DNA of 64,000 nt from Lucifuga dentata. Its lineage: Eukaryota; Chordata; Actinopteri; Ophidiiformes; Bythitidae. The position numbers were made by a program, and so were the translations under genes. Below the pieces are notes generated by a model, which was not told the DNA's origin, did not search any database, and saw nothing but the letters and a program-made list of their open reading frames with translations. Below, one piece after another: positions 57,231-64,000 of this stretch. The stretch's first letter is position 1; every line of letters starts with the position of its first letter. The stretch is from NCBI GenBank assembly GCA_014773175.1, contig VXCM01002864.1:62180-126179 (forward strand). The letters run 5' to 3'.

Positions 57231-58740
57231 TTAGGATCGGTTCAATTCCAAGAGGAAAGACAAATGCTGCTGTGAATCTGTACCTGGTTGAGGTTGATAG
57301 TTATGACGTAAGTTACGATATCTTACCGCTCATGCTCATCTGATCCAGCTGCACGCCGACATCACCGAGAGCACTGCTATCCTTATCAATATTCCCTCTG
57401 TGTCCTAACTGCTACAAACAGATGGGCTTTGCTGCTCTTTTTTTTTTTTTTTTTTTNTTTTTTTTTTTTTTTTTTAACACAAACTCACAAGAAATCACTA
57501 CCACCCTTGCATACAAAACACAACTCAGGCTCAAATAATGGGGTGTCACTCTGCATAATGACCACATTTCTGATGGATTTGGGCTCATAATGGATTCTTA
57601 ATTAATGCTTGTAAGTTCTGAAAGGCACTGGTGCCTTCATGAACGATAAAGCTCTCTAACAACCCCACACTCACAGGCATTTTTGGAATCAGTGGACGTG
57701 AACGTGATGATGATGATCATGATAACAGCTCTATTTAGATTCCTATGTGTGTGAGGAGGCGCCAGTTTGCCATACATCCATCTGCTGTGTTGCAATTCGC
57801 TTCAGTGTAGGCTGAAAGCGCCATTCATCTTAAGCGTCAAAGGCACTTGACATTACGGGTCGTCCAGCTCTCATCTCAAAGAGAAACTGACAGGGATCTG
57901 CCAGGCGGTTTGGAGCCATCTGAGACAGAGCTGATCCATCACAAGTCTTTTGTTCATGCACTTTAAAGTTAACTACTTAGATGACTTCTGGGGAAACTTG
58001 GAAGCTCAAAATGAACCCAAGACTGTAAAATAAATGGAAGGAAATGGTTGCCAGTCTGCATCATTCTGGAATGAGAAGATGAACAGATTATTCTCTCAAC
58101 TACTGCAGCCTGATGGGCTTTGGCCTTTTTAGCAATTTATTCAAAGCAAGTTAAGTGGTGGGATGGAAGATAGCAGGAGGCAGAGCAGCACTTCAACCGA
58201 TTCTTTGTCTGCATTTCCCATGTGTGTTATTGGTCCCCCCCCAAAAAAAAAACCAAAACAAAAAAAACAAAAAAAAACCCTGCATATTATCTTTACCAGA
58301 GAAAGATTTTACCATGGAGGTTGTTTTCACCAGCAGGATATCAAAAGCAACTGATTAATTTTGATGAAATTTTGTAGATGGGACTTGAATTGAGGAAAAG
58401 CTGATTAGATTATGAGGCAGATCTGGATCCTGGATGAAGGTGACGTACAGCTATACAATAAATTTGTATGATATTGATTTTAAGTTAAAAGTCTGGCTTT
58501 AAATTTGTCAAACAGCAAAATTAGAGGACTGATGGTAAAGGTATGCTTTCTGTGGTTTTCACCTTGATTTTATGCCCCTCATACCCAAAAGCTGTTATGT
58601 TTCCTGTTCAAAGTACAACATTTTTACCAGAGTCCACATGAAATGTGCTCATGTAGTGGTGAATACAGTCAAGAATGTGATTCTGGTAATAAAAAGTGAA
58701 GAGAAAATGCAGGTGAGTTGTTAATTTGAGTTTGTCAGGA
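57231..58740. other. Non-coding spacer with split poly(T)
   Basis: Poly(T) at 57438-57475 is split by an N at 57457. A C/A-rich tract lies at 58232-58280. No gene recognised. Confidence 0.45.
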
Positions 58741-59710
58741 AGTAACGGTTAAACTACTGAGTGTTTGTGCGATGAGCGAGGACACCATTATCCATATCCA
58801 TTCAACCAGCTAAATTATCCGTATCCGCACTCGGATGGGCGGAGCTTAGATCATTTCTCTGGTTTCACTATTTTTTTTTAAATGAACTGACGGTGTGAAG
58901 ACAGTAGAGCGCACCAGGTTACAGTTGACTGACCATGATTTACTGTAAGTCTTGTGATTTCAGATGAGTGACGACATCTAATTGCGCACAAAATTGCATT
59001 AGTACAGTGGATGTATAAGAATCGCTAGCTAACTGGCAAGTTAGCCTAGAAGNGGCTGTATTTTTTTTTCTGTCTGCATATATAGTCGTGATATATGCCA
59101 AGATTGGCATAACCCTTTGGTATTTGGTATATATATGCAATTTTGATCTTGCAACAGACAGATAACAAAGTGCTAAAGTGAGTGTGTGTGCGTGTGTGAC
59201 CTTCACCGTATCACGTTTTATTTAAAACTAAATGGGTGTCCTGTATTACATCAATATGGGATTGTGGGATTGCAATGCGTATTGAATCAATACAGGACGC
59301 AGCATTTTACTTTGAAATCTGGGACAATGCCATATTATACGGGACGAGTGGCAACCCTAATCAGTATGCTTCCGTGTGAATGTCCAGTCAATGAATTTAG
59401 CTGTGGACTGAGAATAATGTTGAGCTGAATCTGAGAATAGCAACTATAGCTAATAGAAGCTACTATACTATGCTATGTTAGTGTGTGTGTGTGGAGCAGC
59501 AGCTCTGTGTAGAGAGGAGCTCTGTGATTGGCTGCCTGGACGACATGCAACCAAGTGGACACAGCGCTACCCAATCAGATTTGTTTTCCGTTCAACAACT
59601 ACGGATTGGACACATTTTACTCGGATGTTACTCGTACTCATAAAAAGTGCATTATCTGTAACGGATACTCGTTTCATATGAGTACTCAGCTCATTCCTAC
59701 TACACATATA
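58741..59710. repeat. Possible diverged transposon with ATCCG/CGGAT motifs
   Basis: TTATCCGTATCCGCACTCGG near 58815 and inverse-like ACGGATTGGAC and AACGGATACTCG near 59600-59660 bracket the segment. A block with ATACGGGACGAGTGGCAACC near 59338 resembles a known fish repeat motif. An isolated N lies at 59053 without flanking duplication. Borders unknown. Confidence 0.35.
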
Positions 59711-61255
59711 TTTTTGTAATTTGATTTCCAACATGGTCTTTCACCCACTTTACAATTTTCAAATACACTGAAAAATACCTGAAAATGAAAACTGAGCTCT
59801 GCATAGAGTTTTTATTTCAGTCACTTTGCAGTATATTCAATCTGGATATCTGGCTGCTATGTCTCATAAATGTCTTAGCAATCATTTATTTCCACCAGAT
59901 TCCCATATCTTCTCTGTTCTGTCATATTCATTCTCACTGATCAAGGAGCAATTTCAGCAGGTACATTAGAAGGGCTTTTTTGATTTAGTTTTTGACATTT
60001 TTGCCAATGTGTCTGACATGCAATATATGCAAATTGAACCTCTCTAATAAGCATCTTCTTTGGTTCAATTGGTTCAGGCCTTTTTTCCTTCATCTGACAG
60101 TCTGCAGGTCTAATTTTGCTCATGAAAATAGCCTTATTATTTCCTGATAAGGGCATGCCTATTGAGATGTCACTATTCCGTTCTCGCCGAGCAATCACCC
60201 CATCCATTCAATTTGGATTCAAAATATCACTTGCACTTCTCCAGGGAGATTGTTACCTCCCTACAGCACACGCACGTACATACACAAATGAACACACACA
60301 TAACACCTGATCATTGTCATCTCAAATAAGAGTTGAATGATGGATGGCTTTGTGATGTATTCAAGGCCAAATGGGAACAGTAGGTTTTCTCATGATTTCT
60401 TAGCCTGTGCTCTGCCAGGAGGCGAAGCTCATATGTGTGATATTTTCTTCATCTGAAGACAAAACCGCAGGTGGTCTGAGTTTGGGGTCAGTGGGACACA
60501 CATGAACAACTGGTAGAAGGACACTGAATAACATGAAAGATATATGTAACTGTGTTTTTCACCCCAGGAGACGTTGCTGTGCCCCAGAAGGTTGTGATTC
60601 CTTCTGAAATGGCTGCTGCACTCGTCTATGGGTGTGTTCTCTCTGAAAGGTGGAAAAATGAAGAGTGCTACACCCAATGTGAGGAGCTGTTACAGAGCAG
60701 CTGCACTGTGAAATTGATATTAATTGAAATTGATTATTCAATCTGGTATACATGGGTCATTAATTTCTGATCTCCCCCTTCAATCAATAATATCTCTCTC
60801 TCTCTCTACACCAGCTTTATGGCTTTTGTTAACTCTTGTTTATGAATAAAAATGGTTAGAATAATAACATTCATTTTTAATTAAAAACCGAGTCTCCCCT
60901 GCCTCATCATTATTTTCCTAAATTTCATGGGCCTGCAGAGAAAAATAATTAATTTTGCTTAAATAAAGTAGGCGGGAACTTTTGCAGACTCATTCACTGA
61001 CATGCTTTACACTGGAACTTTGCACTTTCAAATATCAAAAATTCTGCTGCTTCCATTATAGTTTTTTCACTGGTGCAAGTTTCGGTGAAGACAACACATA
61101 CCATGGGGTGAAAGGTCATGGGATGAAATCTACCATTTGGCAGCCATATGGCAAGTTTTTAGCTTTTAAGCAGCAAAATATGTATTTATTTTTTTACACA
61201 TAATTGACACCGACAACCAGTATAACAATCATTTTCTGTCAGATCTCCTTTTCTA
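59711..61255. other. Non-coding sequence, no gene seen
   Basis: Mixed-composition sequence; frames of 60-88 codons overlap on both strands and have no domain. A TC tract lies at about 60789-60807. Confidence 0.45.
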
Positions 61256-61259
61256 TTAA

Positions 61260-61837
61260 AGGACCATACCACCATTTTGCATGTTTGAGTCTAATACATT
61301 AAATTTTTATACACGCAAGGTTACTGACAATCATTTCCCAAAGGATAAAACTATATTTCAGCTTTCCTGATATTTTGCTAAATCTCTTAATCTTTCAAAA
61401 TCAGATATTCAAGCCACCCACCCACCTTAAAAATTGATGTTTCTCCTGCTAATAGTTACGCAGCCTTATGAAGTCATGTTCCGTTAAATTTTTCCATAAA
61501 CGCAGGTCTTCTTTTGGGACTATATTCCCCGGTGGAGGCATACATTCACTCCATGCTTTTTATTGAGCTTAAACACTAAAATTACATAACTTCTAAAAAA
61601 ACCTGAATACACGTCTTGTTGGTGATGATGGATTACCTATCCCAAGAACGTTTACAGTATCAACAAGTTGATTTTAATAGCAGAATGAACTGAAACCAAT
61701 GGAGGTCTGGAAGGTAGGAAAAACATTTTTAATTCACCGTTCCAGTAGTATGCTTTGGGAAATGATTGTCAGTAACGTTACATGTATGAAAATTTAATAT
61801 ATTAGGCTCAAACAAGCAAAATGGATGTTATGGTCCT
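61260..61837 (-). mobile_element. TTAA-MITE copy H, full length (578 bp)
   Basis: Flanked by TTAA at 61256-61259 and 61838-61841. Reverse orientation, collinear with copy E along its whole length. One of the best preserved copies. Confidence 0.88.
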
Positions 61838-61841
61838 TTAA

Positions 61842-64000
61842 ATCGGGTTCAAAAAGCTAATTCTGTTCCGATTGGCCAGATGAACAGACTACAAAACATT
61901 ACTACTTTCATCTATTATATCATAATATATACATATATATATATATATATATATGTATGGTTTTTTTTCTTCTGAAGCTCTGTGATGACGCCAGATACAA
62001 TGACTTTATCTGAACCATTTTATTTTACTTTGTTAATCAGCACAAAATGCTCATTTAAATGCAGACAACCACATTCTCACCTCCAACCGCTTTGTGTCGA
62101 CTCGGAAAATTAACACGGGCGTCCTCAGGCAGAGTGGTTTGCCACAATACATTTTGATTGGGTGTTGATGATGTTTGTTGGTTCAACCTTAATTATCCCT
62201 TTTTGGTGAGCATCTTGTGTCTCTGATTGCTGAAGAAGATCAAACATGGCGTTGTGAGGAGCAGCATCCTATGCACATTGACAGTAACGTCTCAAGTGCC
62301 ACCGAGGCTCTTCACGATCACTCGCTAGCTCTCTGCGCTACTCCAAATTTGATTTGAAGTGCTCATGTCATTTGAAGAGAAGCTTTTCAACAAACAGGAG
62401 GATGGCTTTTTCTCGAGCAGACCCACTCTGGATTCATCGTCCTCAAAGCTGTAGGGTCTGATTTAGTAAAGAGCGACTGAATAATTAATATCTCTGCTCC
62501 TACAAACACAGACAGAATACAGTTTCTCCCTCTGAAATTTAGTGGAGAAGTAGAAAGTCTCCCAAAATGGAAAACTACAGTATGAGTACCTCAGAATAAA
62601 GTAACTATACTTAGGTACTTTGTAACTCTATTTATAACCATGATGTGACATTGAATGATTGATTGTAGGAGATAATTCAAACATCCACAGTGGAAGTAAC
62701 ATATTACACATGTCAGATATCATTAGCTCACACTGACATTTTTGATAGCAGGTGAGATAATCTAATCATATCATATCATATCATCTCAACTCAGAATATG
62801 TTATTGATTTTTAAAGTTTTTCAATTAAAACTGATGAAAGATGAAAAGAAAAGGCCAATAAGGGAGAGACTGAAAGCTTCTCTTTTTGTAATATCACAAG
62901 GACACAATCAAATTTGTGATGTAATCTTGATAAAGCATCAAGAGAGCTGCATCTTCTATCAAACCTCTCAAGTCTAAAGTCTTTTTGTTGTTGTTGTTGT
63001 TTTTGCTGTTTTTAATTTTCCATTGAATTTCATTTACTACTACAAAGCTGCTGTTTAAAGAAATGTAAATGTATGTCCTGTCCCAAATGGGCCTAAGCCT
63101 TTGCAGTGAGTGTCCCAGCATGATGAAAGCTTGTCATCTGCAATTCTCTTGTTGACATGGCAATATTAGTGAGTGCTGGTTTGCTAGCTAGCTATCTTGT
63201 TTTGATAGCTAGCTTGCTATCTAGCTAGCTAACGTGAACATAACATTAAAGTTATGTTTATTAAATGACCGCCCTTGCATCCTCTGAATGCAACTTTGGT
63301 GACATAATGGAAAAAACTGAATCACTCATAGAGTCATCGCACATGCTCGGACGTCGCTTACTGCCTCTTGCGGCTATATTTACATTTTGGTTTTCTTTTA
63401 GGCCAACAAGCACACCTTTACTTCTGTTTCCTCCTGTTTTATGATAGTATTTGAACAAATTTTAATAGCTCTCTCTCTTCTGTTTGTTCATTAATGTTGT
63501 GTGCTGTTGATGCAAATTCAGCGTGTATTTCTGCATTGTTTTGGTGGTAAATTTCTCTTCATGTCCATTTTCACATGATTCCATCAGTACATCATGATTT
63601 CTTCAGTTTTGTTGCTCTGAATTTCTCTTTTTTGCATAAATACCGATTTAGCCCCTAATTAATTCATTCACAACACCTGTGCTTGCAATTTCAGATAGTA
63701 ATTAAGGTACAGTCAACATAAACGCAAACTTCCTGCTTTCCTTTCACAATAAAAGCCTCACAATGGTTCACGGTAGAATCCATTCCTTGGGGGGCTTTTA
63801 TTATGAAATGCATACAGGAAGTACCGAGTTTCATTAACAATAATTTTACTCTTTTTCGTGATAAATCATATGTAATCAATTACTTGTACTTTTAACACTA
63901 AATCCTCAATTTCTCTCTATGGTTTACACACTTAAAACTTTATCAAAGCAAGTTTATTTGTGATATTTGGGTTTTACACCAACTTGAATGCAGGTACTTC
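61842..64000. other. Non-coding sequence to window end
   Basis: AT tract at 61929-61954, TCATA repeats near 62764-62783, a GTT tract near 62986, and a GCTAGCTA hairpin at 63183-63229. No gene recognised; frames are at most 75 codons. Confidence 0.45.
63183..63229. repeat. GCTAGCTA hairpin
   Basis: GCTAGCTAGCTATC (63183-63196) pairs with GATAGCTAGC (63204-63213), followed by GCTATCTAGCTAGC, which can pair again. Compact cruciform-capable sequence. Confidence 0.8.

Noticed and set aside
1..64000. tRNA genes, rRNA genes or tRNA-headed SINEs
   Set aside because: No A-box/B-box pair or cloverleaf-like segment was noticed by eye; a tRNAscan or SINE profile search was not possible.

Overview
This window reads as non-coding DNA from a bony fish, most likely a percomorph teleost, judged from recognised 3' tails of fish LINEs, a Tc1-like transposon remnant, hAT- and pogo-like MITEs and abundant microsatellites. 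The species cannot be told. No intact protein-coding gene, rRNA, tRNA, CRISPR array or bacterial-type operon is visible. All open frames are short, and the longest cross the assembly gap or simple repeats. The only coding traces are fossils of mobile elements. The window is probably a gene desert or the inside of a very large intron.

The main content is mobile DNA. The dominant family is a non-autonomous DNA transposon of about 580-590 bp with near-80-bp terminal inverted repeats, found only at TTAA sites. Three near-identical full-length copies (5656-6232, 22693-23282, 61260-61837), one full-length copy with small rearrangements (26405-26997) and four truncated or rearranged copies (11190, 13286, 14518, 55986) are present. 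At least three older relatives (2840, 28650, 33891) show an earlier wave. Ends and target suggest a piggyBac-type MITE. Other elements are a hAT-like MITE with an 8-bp target duplication (250-641), a second hAT-like element (34622-35432), a pogo/Tigger-like MITE (24175-24572), a Tc1 remnant (20996-21440), a TA-flanked MITE nested in an old TTAA element (28694-29164), two related elements with Harbinger-like traits (20272-20794, 38843-40085) of which the second carries another MITE (39206-39926), and several foldback elements. LINE fossils lie at 8476, 18745, 22556, 32033, 43080 and 50680.

Between repeats are stretches of apparently single-copy sequence. Several look like conserved non-coding elements: balanced composition, many ATTA/TAAT motifs, short dyads, no repeat similarity (for example 12130-12480, 13640-13990, 15470-15960, 18930-19360, 42095-42300). 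That is inference only and needs cross-species alignment.

The assembly has a clear systematic artefact. Many isolated single Ns sit between two copies of the same 49-67 bp sequence, or inside homopolymers of about 30-40 bases. These are overlapping contig ends that were abutted rather than merged, so the local duplications are false. One 290-base N run lies at 12996-13285. No new molecular system is encoded here; the most notable biology is the TTAA MITE family and the nesting that dates the elements relative to one another.
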